Below are positions 45,590 through 54,946 of a stretch of 64,000 nucleotides of DNA, piece after piece. How positions within the stretch are numbered: the first letter of the stretch is position 1; the number at the start of each line of letters is the position of its first letter. This DNA comes from Acidovorax sp. FJL06 (lineage in GTDB: Bacteria; Pseudomonadota; Gammaproteobacteria; Burkholderiales; Burkholderiaceae_C), in assembly GCF_003852545.1 (NCBI RefSeq), contig NZ_QAJR01000001.1, positions 184,370 to 248,369 of the forward strand. The letters run 5' to 3'. Below the pieces are notes generated by a model that ran no database searches, had not been told where the DNA came from, and was given only the letters and a program-made list of their open reading frames with translations. The position numbers and the translations under genes are program-made.

Positions 45590-47020
45590 ATGCTTGCCCG
45601 CCACCACGACCCCATCGTTGCCATCGCCACTGCCCCGGGGCGCGGGGCCGTCGGCATCGTGCGGGTGTCGGGCAAAGGGATCACGGCGCTGGTGCAGGCG
45701 CTGTGCGGCCGCGCGCTCAAGCCCCGCGAGGCCACCTACCTGCCCTTTCGGGACGCGCAGGGCCAGGCCATCGACCAGGGGCTGGCGCTGTATTTCCCCG
45801 GCCCGCACAGCTACACCGGCGAAGACGTGCTGGAGCTGCAGGCCCACGGCGGGCCCGTGGTGCTGCAGCTGCTGCTGGCGCGCTGCCTGCAGGCGGGCGC
45901 CGCCACCGATGCGGCCACGGGCCAGCCCTGCCTGCCGGGCCTGCGGGTGGCGCAACCCGGCGAGTTCACCGAGCGCGCCTTCCTCAACGACAAGATCGAC
46001 CTGGCCCAGGCCGAGGCCATTGCCGACCTGATCGATGCCAGCACCGAGGCCGCGGCCCGCAGCGCCAGCCGGTCGCTGACCGGCGCGTTCTCGGCCGAGA
46101 TCCATGGCCTGCGCGATGCGCTCATCCACCTGCGCATGCTGGTGGAGGCCACGCTCGACTTTCCTGAGGAAGAAATCGACTTCCTGCGCAAGGCGGATGC
46201 ACATGGGCAGCTATCGAATCTGCAGCAAACACTGGCCTCGGTGATGCAGCGCGCGCGCCAGGGGGCACTGCTGCGCGAGGGCATCAAGGTCGTCATCGCC
46301 GGGCAGCCCAATGCGGGCAAAAGCTCGCTGCTCAACGCGCTGGCAGGCGCCGAGCTGGCCATCGTCACCCCCATTGCAGGCACCACGCGCGACAAGGTGC
46401 AGCAGACCATCCAGATCGAAGGTGTGCCCCTGCACATCATCGACACCGCCGGCCTGCGCGACAGCAGCGACGAGGTGGAGCGCATCGGCATCGCGCGTGC
46501 GTGGGACGAGATTGCCGGCGCCGATGCCGTGCTGTTCCTGCACGATCTTTCCCGCCAGGATGCTATTGAATACATAGCTGCTGACGCAGACATAGAAAGC
46601 GCCTTGGCGCAAAAGCTCCCTGCCTCCATCCCGGTGATCGATGTCTGGAACAAGCTGGACCGCGCACTGGCGGTGCCGGCCCCGGCCCCCGGCAGCGCCG
46701 AGGCCCGGCCGGCCGTGCGGCTGTCCGCGCGCACGGGCGAGGGGCTCGATGGCCTGCGGCGCATCCTGCTGGAGGTGGCGGGCTGGCAGTCGGCCCCCGA
46801 GGGCATCTACATCGCCCGCGCCCGCCATGTCGAGGCGCTGCAAGCCGTGTCGGCCCATCTGCAGGAGGCCGCCGGCCAGCTGCAGGCCCAGGGCCCGGCG
46901 CTGGATTTGCTGGCCGAGGAGCTGCGCCTGGCCCAGAACGCGCTGAGCGCCATCACCGGCGAGTTCAGCTCTGACGACCTGCTGGGCGTGATCTTCTCCA
47001 GCTTCTGCATCGGCAAATAG
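45590..47020 (+). CDS. mnmE: tRNA modification GTPase MnmE
   Basis: 476 residues. N-terminal folate-binding domain ([36 protein letters not shown]), G domain with P-loop [16 protein letters not shown]3 DTAGLRDS and G4 NKLD, and the C-terminal FCIGK with the catalytic cysteine. With MnmG it makes 5-carboxymethylaminomethyluridine at U34. Between G3 and G4, residues about 324-341 ([18 protein letters not shown]) are encoded by a diverged copy of the dispersed palindromic repeat, kept in frame. The start has no strong ribosome site. Confidence 0.97.
   Translation: MLARHHDPIVAIATAPGRGAVGIVRVSGKGITALVQALCGRALKPREATYLPFRDAQGQAIDQGLALYFPGPHSYTGEDVLELQAHGGPVVLQLLLARCLQAGAATDAATGQPCLPGLRVAQPGEFTERAFLNDKIDLAQAEAIADLIDASTEAAARSASRSLTGAFSAEIHGLRDALIHLRMLVEATLDFPEEEIDFLRKADAHGQLSNLQQTLASVMQRARQGALLREGIKVVIAGQPNAGKSSLLNALAGAELAIVTPIAGTTRDKVQQTIQIEGVPLHIIDTAGLRDSSDEVERIGIARAWDEIAGADAVLFLHDLSRQDAIEYIAADADIESALAQKLPASIPVIDVWNKLDRALAVPAPAPGSAEARPAVRLSARTGEGLDGLRRILLEVAGWQSAPEGIYIARARHVEALQAVSAHLQEAAGQLQAQGPALDLLAEELRLAQNALSAITGEFSSDDLLGVIFSSFCIGK
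46559..46610. repeat. Diverged AGCGCTTG/TAGC repeat inside mnmE
   Basis: GATGCTATTGAATACATAGC followed by TGCTGACGC...AAAGCGCCTTGGCGC matches, base for base over its first part, the intergenic copy at 28059 (ATGCTATTAAATAAATAGC, TGTTAGCGC). The TAG and TAA triplets of the intergenic form are changed, so the frame is open. It encodes part of the MnmE G domain. Confidence 0.75.
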
Positions 47021-47143
47021 GGGGCGACCAGGCGACTGCGGAGCCCGGCCGGGGGGGCCGGGCCGCCGCTTGTCGCTTATTGTTGTAAATGGACGTAAAC
47101 AGCGCTTGTGTCTGATCTGTAACAACGTTACTTTTGGCGGACC

Positions 47144-47635
47144 ATGAATGCTCCCACCCCTGCTGCCATCAAGGTCGACCTGAAAGGGTTGCTGGACGCC
47201 ATTGCGCAAACGACCGCAGACGACAGCATGACCAACCCCCTCTCTCCCGCGCAATGGGAGGTGCTCTCGTCCTACCTGCTGCCGGTGGTGCTGCCGGCCG
47301 GCCAGGTGCTTTTCAGCCAGGGGGCCACGGACCGCACCCTGTACCTGGTGGAGAGCGGCAGCCTGAGCGTGCACTACCAGGACGAAAAAGAGCGCCTGCG
47401 CCTGGCCATCGTGGGCGCGGGCTCTGTGATCGGCGAAGGCGCCTTCTTCTCGCACCGTGCGCGCAGCGCCACCGTGCAGGCCAGTGCGCCCTGCAAACTC
47501 TGGAGCCTGCCGGCCATCCGTTTCACCGAACTGACCAACCGCCAGCCGGCCATTGCCCTGGGTTTGGCCATGGCCGCCGGGGCCGTGCTGGCCAAGCGCC
47601 TGGGCAACCGCCGCCGCCGCGTTGCGGCGACCTGA
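47144..47635 (+). CDS. Cyclic-nucleotide-binding-domain protein without DNA-binding domain
   Basis: 163 residues. The cNMP-binding roll is clear: LPAGQVLFSQGATDRTLYLV, GSLSVHY and GSVIGEGAFFSHRARSATVQA, where GEGAFF and R(S)ATV form the phosphate-binding cassette. It ends in a helix and a basic tail (LAKRLGNRRRRVAA) instead of a Crp helix-turn-helix. It may sense cAMP or c-di-GMP and act through protein contacts. It is 124 nt after mnmE with its own leader. Confidence 0.88.
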   Translation: MNAPTPAAIKVDLKGLLDAIAQTTADDSMTNPLSPAQWEVLSSYLLPVVLPAGQVLFSQGATDRTLYLVESGSLSVHYQDEKERLRLAIVGAGSVIGEGAFFSHRARSATVQASAPCKLWSLPAIRFTELTNRQPAIALGLAMAAGAVLAKRLGNRRRRVAAT

Positions 47636-47746
47636 CAGGCGCCCCGGGGACCCGGGTTTTGCAGGCATTTTCGGGGCCGTTGGAGGGGGACAGCAAGTTA
47701 CACTTGATTTGGATTTTGTCCAGGCACCATCCGAAGAAAGCAAGCC

Positions 47747-48643
47747 ATGTCCCTATTCAGCTGGTTCAGCCGTAAGCCCGCCTCCCCCAAGCCCCGGCCC
47801 TCGGCAGAGCCGTCGGGTTTGTTGAACGCCGATGCCACGGTGCCGCTGCACCCGGGCCGCATGGGCAAGCCCCTGGTCGAGCCCCTGCCCCCCGAACATG
47901 CGGCCAACCGCAAGAACGAGCGCATGGAGCGCCGCGAGCTGCTCTACACCGTGGTGCGCGACGCCATGGTGCGTGCCGGCGTGCTGTCCGCCAGCTACAA
48001 ATTCAAGGTGCTGTCGCTGGACCAGCGCGGCCGCCAGTTTCTGGTGATGATGGACCTGGCGCGCGAATACGGCGGCGAAACGGTGCGCCTGTCCGAAATC
48101 GAGGCGCTGATCGCCCAGACGGCCAAGACCCGCTACGACATCCTGGTGACGGCCGTGTACTGGCGCATCAATGACCATGTGGCCGTGGGCATTCCGCAAA
48201 AAGGCGTGGCGCCCCAGGGGGCGGCGTTGCCGGTGCCGGCGGCCCCCGCCGTGGCCAGGCGGCCGCCCGTGGCCGCCGCAGCCCCCGTCCCGGTGGCAGC
48301 ACCGGTCGCGCCTGCGGCCCCCGCCACCCCGGTGCGTCCGGCCGCACCGGTGGCGGCCGCTGCGCCCGCCCGCCCACCCGTGGCGGCGCCCACCGGCGAG
48401 CAGCGCCCGGCCCAGCGCTACGAGCCCATCGAGGCCGACGAAGTGGCCGCCTTCAAGCGCGCATTGGCCAACGCAGCAGGTGCCACGGCGGCCCCGGCGG
48501 CGGCGGCCAAGCCCGGCGTGCCGGTACGGTCCGGCCCCTTGCTGCCCCCGTCGCAACCCACCGGTTTTGAAGACACCGAAATGCCCGGGGCAGACAGCCC
48601 CTCGCCCGACCTGAGCAGCACCCAGTACGGCGAGCTGCACTGA
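47747..48643 (+). CDS. Uncharacterised protein with Ala/Pro-rich linker
   Basis: 298 residues, family not recognised. The N-terminal 145 residues look folded: SLFSWFSRKPASPKP, ERRELLYTVVRDAMVRAGVL, FLVMMDLAREYGGETVRLSE and TRYDILVTAVYWRINDHVAV. Residues about 150-215 are a low-complexity Pro/Ala/Val linker. A C-terminal stretch (RYEPIEADEVAAFKRALANA and GFEDTEMPGADSPSPDLSST) is acidic. The W-F-S-R-K start resembles small cytosolic or membrane-peripheral proteins. No signal peptide or enzymatic motif is seen. It is 111 nt after the cNMP-binding gene and followed by a bidirectional terminator. Confidence 0.8.
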   Translation: MSLFSWFSRKPASPKPRPSAEPSGLLNADATVPLHPGRMGKPLVEPLPPEHAANRKNERMERRELLYTVVRDAMVRAGVLSASYKFKVLSLDQRGRQFLVMMDLAREYGGETVRLSEIEALIAQTAKTRYDILVTAVYWRINDHVAVGIPQKGVAPQGAALPVPAAPAVARRPPVAAAAPVPVAAPVAPAAPATPVRPAAPVAAAAPARPPVAAPTGEQRPAQRYEPIEADEVAAFKRALANAAGATAAPAAAAKPGVPVRSGPLLPPSQPTGFEDTEMPGADSPSPDLSSTQYGELH

Positions 48644-48687
48644 GTCCCTGGCTGCCCCTGGCGCGGTGATCGCGCTGCCTGAAGTGA

Positions 48688-48713
48688 ACAAGCCCTCTTT
48701 GCCGAGGGCTTGT
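48688..48713. terminator. Bidirectional terminator between convergent genes
   Basis: Perfect 10-bp stem ACAAGCCCTC (48688-48697) / GAGGGCTTGT (48704-48713), 6-nt loop, between the unknown gene (+) and apt (-). Confidence 0.75.
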
Positions 48714-48771
48714 GTGTTTCTGGGGCGCGGGGCCAGGGAGGGGGTGGCTGCGGCGCGTGGGCCGCAGCGGC

Positions 48772-49326
48772 TCAATGCCCTGCGAAATCCACCAGCGTGT
48801 ACAGCGGCAGGCCCGATGCGCGCAGGCGCTCGGAGCCGCCCAGCTCGGGCAGGTCCACGATGGCCGCGCCTTCGGTGACCGTGGCGCCCAGCTTCTCCAG
48901 CAGCTTCTTGCCAGCCATCATGGTGCCGCCGGTGGCGATGAGGTCGTCGATCAGCAGCACGCGGTCGCCGGCCTTCACGGCGTCGGTGTGCAGCTCCACG
49001 GTGGCGCTGCCGTACTCCAGCTCGTAGGTCTCCTCCACCGTGGTGAAGGGCAGCTTGCCCTTCTTGCGGATGGGCACGAAGCCCACGTTGAGTTCATAGG
49101 CCACCACGGCGCCCAGGATGAAGCCGCGCGCATCCAGGCCGGCCACCACATCGGGGCGCAGGGCCTTGTCCATGTAGCGGTGCACAAAGGCATCGATGAG
49201 CACGCGGAACACCTTGGGGTCCTGCAGCAGCGGCGTGATGTCGCGGAACTGCACGCCGGGTGCGGGCCAGTCGGGCACGGTGCGGATGTGCTGGCGGAGG
49301 TAGTCGTTGACGCTGAGTGGCTGCAT
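48772..49326 (-). CDS. apt: Adenine phosphoribosyltransferase
   Basis: 184 residues from the ATG at 49326 ([20 protein letters not shown]), which gives the usual length; an in-frame upstream extension of 30 residues is Pro/Ala-rich and rejected. The PRPP-binding loop [25 protein letters not shown] and the substrate block [14 protein letters not shown] are present. It salvages adenine to AMP. The leader before the ATG is pyrimidine-rich with no visible ribosome site. Confidence 0.95.
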   Translation of the reverse strand: MQPLSVNDYLRQHIRTVPDWPAPGVQFRDITPLLQDPKVFRVLIDAFVHRYMDKALRPDVVAGLDARGFILGAVVAYELNVGFVPIRKKGKLPFTTVEETYELEYGSATVELHTDAVKAGDRVLLIDDLIATGGTMMAGKKLLEKLGATVTEGAAIVDLPELGGSERLRASGLPLYTLVDFAGH

Positions 49327-49558
49327 GGAGGGGAGACAGGGCGGTTCAAGGAACGCGGGGCGGGCCGGCGCAGGCGCAGGCGTGAGGGTGCCGCGCAAGA
49401 GGGGTGCCCCGCGCAAAGTGCAGAAGTGTAAACAGCCTGCCCTGCGGGCATTTGTGGGCTCCAGACGCTACCCCCAGCCCCCATAATGTTTCACTGCTGT
49501 TACACCCCACGGCACGGCCGGATTGCAGGCGGTGCTTTCCTCCCTCGGCGTTTGGCCC

Positions 49559-52500
49559 ATGCCCATCTCAGTCCTGTTGATCGAAGGCGACCACGCCCAC
49601 GCCCAAGCGGTGGTGGGCGCCCTGGCAGACCCCTGGTCGGGGTGGCGGGTGGATGTCTGTGCTTCGCTGGCCGAGGCGCGGGCGCAGTTGCAGCAGCGCC
49701 GGCCGGACATCGTGCTGGCCGCCCAGAGCACGCTGGGGGGCACGGCCTTTGATCTGCTCCAGCTGCTGGGTGGCGTGCCCGCCATCCTCATCGTGCGCAT
49801 GGGCGCCGAGACCCATGCGGCACAGGCCATGCGGCACGGGTTTGACGACTTCACGGTGCAGGACCCGGCCCTGGACTACCTGCTCACGCTGCCCGCGCAG
49901 ATCGACGCGGTGCTCGAACGCAGCTCCAGCGTGCGCGCGCGCCTGGCGGCCGAGGCCATGCTGGCGCGCCAGCACCGGCTGCTGCAGGCCATCTCCCGCG
50001 CCCAGGGCATGTTCATCGCCAGTTCCGTGCCCCGGGCCGCGTTCGAGGCCTTGCTGGAGGAGCTGATGTCGCTCACCCAGAGCGCGTTCGGCATCGTGGG
50101 CCAGGTGCAGCGTGCGGCCGACGGCCACCCCTTTCTGCGGGTGCACGCGATGACCGACATCAGCTGGGACGCCGCCTCCCGTGCGCAGTATGCGCAGCAT
50201 GCCGATGACGGCATGGTGTTCGACAACCCGCACTCGCTGGTGGGTGCGGCCCTGGTGTCGGGCGAGCCCGTGATCAGCAACGATGCCCACCATGACGCGC
50301 GCGCCGCAGGCACGCCACCGGGCCATCCTGTGCTGCACACCTACCTGGGGCTGCCCATCCATGCGGCCGGCGAGCTGGTGGCCATGGTGGGCCTGGCCAA
50401 CCGCAGCGAAGGGTATTCGCAGGCGGATGTGCAGTTCCTGCAGCCCCTGCTCAACACCGTGGGCCAGCTGGAAACCGCCCGCCGCGCCGGACTGGCCCGC
50501 AGCGCGGTCGAGACCGAGCTGGCCCACACCAGCGCTCAGCTGGCCGACAAGACCCGGGCGCTGGAAGCCACGCTGGCCAACATCTCCCAGGGCATCACCA
50601 GCGTGGATGCCGAAGGGCGCATCCGCGTCTACAACCGGCGCTACCTGGAGCTGCTCGACCTGCCCGAGCCCCTGCTCGCGGCCCAGCCCAAGGTGGAAGA
50701 GGTGGTGCGCTTCCAGACCGAGCGGGGCGACTTCGGCCCGCAGTTCCAGCTCATCGAGCCCATGGCGCGCCACTACGTGGCCTCGGAATACGCGGCGCAC
50801 GGCGGCCACCTGACCATGCCCGACTCGTATGTGCGGCGCACCCGCAGCGGCCGCTACATCGAGGTGCGCACCCGCGCCCTGGAGCCCGGCGGGCGCGTGC
50901 GCACGTTCACCGATGTCACCGATTACCTCAGCACCCTGGAGGCCCTGCGCCAGAGCGAGGCGCGCTGGCGCAGCCTCACCCAGCTCTCGTCGGACTGGTA
51001 CTGGGAGCAGGATGCGCAGTTCCGCTTCGTGCGGCTGGACGGCAACCCCCACCACGCGACCGGCGTGCCCGATGAGATGCACTACGGCCTCACGCGCTGG
51101 GAGCTGCCCGACACCTTCGTGGGCGAAGGCCAGTGGCGCGACCACCGGGCGCTGCTGGAGGCGCACCAGGTGTTCCACGACTTCGAGATGCAGCGGCTGA
51201 CCCGGGAGGGCACACCCGTCTGGGTGTCGATCAGCGGCGAGCCCATCTTCGATGCCGACGGCACCTTCACCGGCTACCGGGGCGTGGCGCGCGACATCAC
51301 CGAGCGCAAGCTGGCCGAGGCCGAGATCCAGCGCCTGGCGTTTTATGACGAACTCACGGGCCTGCCCAACCGGCGGCTGCTGATGGACCGGCTGGAGCGC
51401 GCGGTGGCCGCCAGCACCCGCGAGGGCAGCCACGGCGCCCTGTTGTTCCTCGACCTGGACAACTTCAAGGGCATCAACGACACCATGGGCCACGAATGGG
51501 GCGACCGGCTGCTGGTGCAGGTGGGCGGCCGCGTGAGCGCCAGCGTGCGGGCCACCGACACCGTGGCGCGCCTGGGGGGCGACGAGTTTGTGGTGGTGAT
51601 CGAAGGCCTGCACACCGAAGAGACTGAGGCCGCCGCCGAGGCCGAGGCGGTGGCGCAGAAGGTGCTGGCCGCGCTCAACCAGCCCTACCAGGTCGAGGGC
51701 TGCGAGATGCACAGCACGCCCAGCATCGGCATCGCGCTGTTCCAGCAGGCGCAGCAGCCAGTGCCGGAGCTGCTCAAGCGCGCCGACCTGGCCATGTACC
51801 AGGCCAAGGCCCAGGGGCGCAACACGCTGTGCTTCTTCGATCCTGCCATGCAGGCGGCCGCGTCGGCGCGCTCGGCGCTGGAGGGCGACATCCGCCTGGG
51901 GCTTGCGCGCAACGAATTCCTGCTGCACTACCAGCCGGTGGTGGACGAGGCCGGCCAGCTGCTGGGCGCCGAGGCCCTGGTGCGCTGGAACCACCCGCAG
52001 CGCGGCATGGTGCCGCCCGCCGACTTCATCCCGCTGGCCGAGCAGACCGGCCTCATCCTGCCCCTGGGGCGGCAGGTGCTGGCCATGGCCTGCCACCAGC
52101 TTGCGCAGTGGGCGGCCGACCCCGCCAAGGCCGGCTGGACCCTGGCCGTGAACGTGAGCGCGCAGGAGTTCCGCCAGAGCGACTTTGTGCAGGACGTGCT
52201 GGCCGTGCTGCGCGACTCGGGCGCGGATGCGCGGCGGCTCAAGCTGGAGCTGACCGAAAGCCTGCTGCTGCACGACGTGGAGGACAGCATCCTCAAGATG
52301 CAGGCGCTGCGCACGCTGGGCGTGGGCTTTTCGCTGGACGACTTTGGCACCGGCTACTCGTCGCTGTCCTACCTCAAGCGCCTGCCGCTGGACCAACTCA
52401 AGATTGACCAGAGCTTTGTGCGCGACGTGCTCACCGACCCCAACGACGCTGCCATCGCCTGCACCATCATCACCCTGGCCCACAGCCTGGCCCTGGACGT

Positions 52501-52612
52501 GGTGGCCGAAGGCGTGGAGACCGAAGGCCAGCGCGCGTTTTTGCTGCGCAATGGCTGCAAACGCTTCCAGGGCTACCTGTTCGGACGGCCGGGGCCGGTG
52601 GATTTGCTCTAG
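49559..52612 (+). CDS. Multi-domain GGDEF/EAL protein with receiver-like, GAF and PAS modules
   Basis: 1017 residues from the ATG at 49559; a TTG twelve codons upstream is possible. Order: receiver-like domain (1-115, ISVLLIEGDHAHAQAVVGAL; the usual phospho-acceptor aspartate position reads DIVLAAQS), GAF (about 150-290), coiled coil (about 300-330), PAS (LANISQGITSVDAEGRIRVY), second PAS (about 460-590), GGDEF (LGGDEF, 672-677) and EAL (E805 in GAEALVRW; DDFGTGYSS). Both catalytic motifs are intact. No membrane helix, so it is cytoplasmic and would tune c-di-GMP to an internal cue. Conserved neighbours do not reveal the signal. Confidence 0.93.
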   Translation: MPISVLLIEGDHAHAQAVVGALADPWSGWRVDVCASLAEARAQLQQRRPDIVLAAQSTLGGTAFDLLQLLGGVPAILIVRMGAETHAAQAMRHGFDDFTVQDPALDYLLTLPAQIDAVLERSSSVRARLAAEAMLARQHRLLQAISRAQGMFIASSVPRAAFEALLEELMSLTQSAFGIVGQVQRAADGHPFLRVHAMTDISWDAASRAQYAQHADDGMVFDNPHSLVGAALVSGEPVISNDAHHDARAAGTPPGHPVLHTYLGLPIHAAGELVAMVGLANRSEGYSQADVQFLQPLLNTVGQLETARRAGLARSAVETELAHTSAQLADKTRALEATLANISQGITSVDAEGRIRVYNRRYLELLDLPEPLLAAQPKVEEVVRFQTERGDFGPQFQLIEPMARHYVASEYAAHGGHLTMPDSYVRRTRSGRYIEVRTRALEPGGRVRTFTDVTDYLSTLEALRQSEARWRSLTQLSSDWYWEQDAQFRFVRLDGNPHHATGVPDEMHYGLTRWELPDTFVGEGQWRDHRALLEAHQVFHDFEMQRLTREGTPVWVSISGEPIFDADGTFTGYRGVARDITERKLAEAEIQRLAFYDELTGLPNRRLLMDRLERAVAASTREGSHGALLFLDLDNFKGINDTMGHEWGDRLLVQVGGRVSASVRATDTVARLGGDEFVVVIEGLHTEETEAAAEAEAVAQKVLAALNQPYQVEGCEMHSTPSIGIALFQQAQQPVPELLKRADLAMYQAKAQGRNTLCFFDPAMQAAASARSALEGDIRLGLARNEFLLHYQPVVDEAGQLLGAEALVRWNHPQRGMVPPADFIPLAEQTGLILPLGRQVLAMACHQLAQWAADPAKAGWTLAVNVSAQEFRQSDFVQDVLAVLRDSGADARRLKLELTESLLLHDVEDSILKMQALRTLGVGFSLDDFGTGYSSLSYLKRLPLDQLKIDQSFVRDVLTDPNDAAIACTIITLAHSLALDVVAEGVETEGQRAFLLRNGCKRFQGYLFGRPGPVDLL

Positions 52613-52615
52613 GTT

Positions 52616-52669
52616 GCTACAAAAATCATAGCTTCTAGCGCTTGTCCATCAAGCGCTAGAGCCCGATTT
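52616..52669. repeat. Dispersed AGCGCTTG palindromic repeat, copy 5 (near-consensus)
   Basis: GCTACAAAAATCATAGC, then TTCTAGCGCTTGTCCATC and AAGCGCTAGAGCCCGATTT. The stem CTAGCGCTTG / CAAGCGCTAG is 10 bp with a TCCAT loop. It begins 4 nt after the GGDEF/EAL stop and is the best model of the family in the window. Confidence 0.9.
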
Positions 52670-52671
52670 AA

Positions 52672-52818
52672 CCTGATTAGCTAAATGCCTCAGATACCTC
52701 ACCATCCGTTCGGGCTGAGCTTGTCGAAGCCAGGGCTTGCCACGTGCGTGCAAGGCTTCGACAAGCTCAGCCCGAACGGATAACGGGGCGTGAAGTCTGG
52801 GGTAAGTCGCTAATCAGG
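52672..52818. repeat. Composite nested inverted repeat (CGTTCGGGCTGAGC family)
   Basis: Outer arms CCTGATTAGC (52672-52681) and GCTAATCAGG (52809-52818). Inner arms are 28 bp and perfect: ATCCGTTCGGGCTGAGC... (52704-52731) and its inverse (52754-52781) around a 22-nt centre. The sequence GGTAAGTCGCTAATCAGG at its right end recurs, inverted, at the last 18 bases of the window. It lies between convergent genes and could stop transcription from both sides. Confidence 0.9.
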
Positions 52819-52836
52819 CGATTTCATCAAAGTGCA

Positions 52837-54822
52837 TCAGCCTTTGAGCAGTTTTTCTTCCGCCAGCGACAGCGCCGCCGGGTGGCCCGACAGCACCAGC
52901 GTGTCGCCCTCGGCCAGCAGGGCCTCGTCCACCGCCGCGCTCAGGTGGCCGTTGCCGCGCCGCAGGTTCACCACGCGCACGCCCATCGCGGGCAGGGCCA
53001 GCTGGCCCAGGCTGCGGCCCAGTGCGGTGGAGCCGGGCGGCAGGTTGAGGGTGGACAGGCGCTCCTGGTCGCGCTCGTTCGCCGTGTCGTCGTCGGCGCC
53101 GTGGAAGTAGCCGCGCAGCAGGTTGTAGCGCGCATCGCGCTGGTCCTGCACCAGGCGCAGCACGCGGCGCATGGGCACGCCCACCAGCGCCAGCGCGTGG
53201 CTGGCCAGCATCAGCGAGCCTTCGATCGCCTCGGGCACCACCTCGGTGGCGCCTGCCTCCTGCAGCTTGTCCAGGTGGGCGTCGTCCTGCGTGCGCACCA
53301 CCACCGGCACCTGCGGTGCGTGCGAGCGCGCATTGGCCAGCACCTTCAGGGCCGCAGGCACATCGATGTAGGTCACCGCCACGGCGCTCGCGCGCACCAG
53401 GCCAGCGGCCATCAGCGCCTGCAGGCGCGTGGCGTCGCCATACACCACCGAGTCGCCGGCGGCGGCGGCCTGGCGCACGCGGTCCGGGTCCAGGTCCAGC
53501 GCCATGTAGGGGATGCCCTCGTGCTCCAGCATGCGCGCCAGGTTCTGGCCGCAGCGGCCGTAGCCGCAGATGATCACGTGCTTGCTGGTGTTGATGGACT
53601 TGCGTGCGATGGAGGTCATCTGCAGCGACTGCTGCAGCCAGTCGCTGGCCACCAGCTTCATCACGATGCGGTTGCTGTACATGATGAGAAACGGCGTGGC
53701 CAGCATCGACAGCACCATGGCCGCGAGGATGGGGTTCATCAGCGCGGGCTGCACCAGCCCATTGCCCTGCGTGAGCGACAGCAGCACAAAGCCGAACTCG
53801 CCCGCCTGCGCCAGGTACAGCCCCGTGCGCAGCGCCACGCCCGTGGTGGCGCCCATGCCGCGCGCCAGCACCAGGATGATCCCGAGCTTGAGCACCAGCG
53901 GCACCGTGAGCAGTGCCAGCACCAGGGCCCAGCGGTCCACCAGGATGTGCCAGTCCAGCATCATGCCGATGGTGATGAAGAACAGCCCCAGCAGCACATC
54001 GTGAAAAGGCCGGATGTCCGTGCCCACCTGGTGGCGGTACTCCGTCTCGGACACCAGCACGCCCGCAATGAAGGCGCCCAGCGCCAGGCTCAGGCCCGCC
54101 AGCTCGGTGAGCCAGGCCAGGCCCAGCGTGATCAGCAGCAGGTTGAGCATGAACAGCTCGTCGCTCTTGCGGCGCGCCACCAGCGTGAGCCACCAGCGCA
54201 TGAACCGCTGCCCGCCCGTGAGCAAAATCGCCACCAGCACCGTGGCCTTGATCAGCGCCCAGCCCAGGGCGGTGAGCAGCTGGTCGGGCGAGGACCCGAG
54301 CGCCGGGATCAGCACCAAGAGCGGCACCACGGCCAGGTCCTGGAACAGCAGGGTGCCCATCACGCGGCGGCCATGTTCGCTCTCCAGCTCCGCCCGCTCG
54401 GACATCAGCTTCACCACGATGGCCGTGCTGCTCATGGCCATCACGCCCGACAGCGCCAGCGCCGTCTGCCAGCCCATCTCCCACACCCCGCCCACCCAGC
54501 GCGACAGCGCCAGGGCCAGCACCGTCAGCACCACCATGGTCAGCACCACCTGCATCAGGCCCAGGCCAAACACCTGTTTGCGCATGGCGCGCAGCTTGGG
54601 CAGGCTGAACTCCAGCCCGATGGCAAACATCAGGAACACCACCCCGAACTCGCCCAGATGGCGCACGCCTTCGGAGTCATGCGCCAGCGCCAGCGCGTGG
54701 GGGCCGATGAGCACACCCGCAGCCAGGTAACCCAGCATGGGGGGCAGCTTGAGGCTGCGGCAGGTCACCACGCCCAGCACCGCGGCCAGCAGGTAAAGCA
54801 GGGTGAGGGCAAGAGAGGACAT
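52837..54822 (-). CDS. CPA2-family monovalent cation/H+ antiporter with RCK domains (KefB/YbaL-like)
   Basis: 661 residues. Twelve or so membrane helices in residues 1-385 (MLGYLAAGVLIGPHALALAH; FLMFAIGLEFSLPKLRAM; SSTAIVVKLMSERAELESEHG; LFQDLAVVPLLVLIPAL), then an RCK_N Rossmann domain (HVIICGYGRCGQNLARML) and RCK_C (LPPGSTALGRSLGQLALP...LLAEGDTLVLSG). The topology is of the Kef/RosB antiporters that exchange K+ for H+, gated by ligand binding to RCK. It diverges from kdsD, a pairing often seen in beta- and gammaproteobacteria. Confidence 0.93.
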   Translation of the reverse strand: MSSLALTLLYLLAAVLGVVTCRSLKLPPMLGYLAAGVLIGPHALALAHDSEGVRHLGEFGVVFLMFAIGLEFSLPKLRAMRKQVFGLGLMQVVLTMVVLTVLALALSRWVGGVWEMGWQTALALSGVMAMSSTAIVVKLMSERAELESEHGRRVMGTLLFQDLAVVPLLVLIPALGSSPDQLLTALGWALIKATVLVAILLTGGQRFMRWWLTLVARRKSDELFMLNLLLITLGLAWLTELAGLSLALGAFIAGVLVSETEYRHQVGTDIRPFHDVLLGLFFITIGMMLDWHILVDRWALVLALLTVPLVLKLGIILVLARGMGATTGVALRTGLYLAQAGEFGFVLLSLTQGNGLVQPALMNPILAAMVLSMLATPFLIMYSNRIVMKLVASDWLQQSLQMTSIARKSINTSKHVIICGYGRCGQNLARMLEHEGIPYMALDLDPDRVRQAAAAGDSVVYGDATRLQALMAAGLVRASAVAVTYIDVPAALKVLANARSHAPQVPVVVRTQDDAHLDKLQEAGATEVVPEAIEGSLMLASHALALVGVPMRRVLRLVQDQRDARYNLLRGYFHGADDDTANERDQERLSTLNLPPGSTALGRSLGQLALPAMGVRVVNLRRGNGHLSAAVDEALLAEGDTLVLSGHPAALSLAEEKLLKG

Positions 54823-54946
54823 GGGTTCGATGCTATCCGAGGCTTGCGCGCCGCAGAGGGTCTTTTCTGCAGGCGATGCACGGTCCGTGCCAGAGGGCAT
54901 CCCCTTGCAGGGCCCACCCGGCATGCCCGGTCGATAGAATCCCCGG

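Noticed and set aside
49327-49416. 30-residue N-terminal extension of apt
   Set aside because: Pro/Ala-rich and not part of the family; the shorter start gives standard length.
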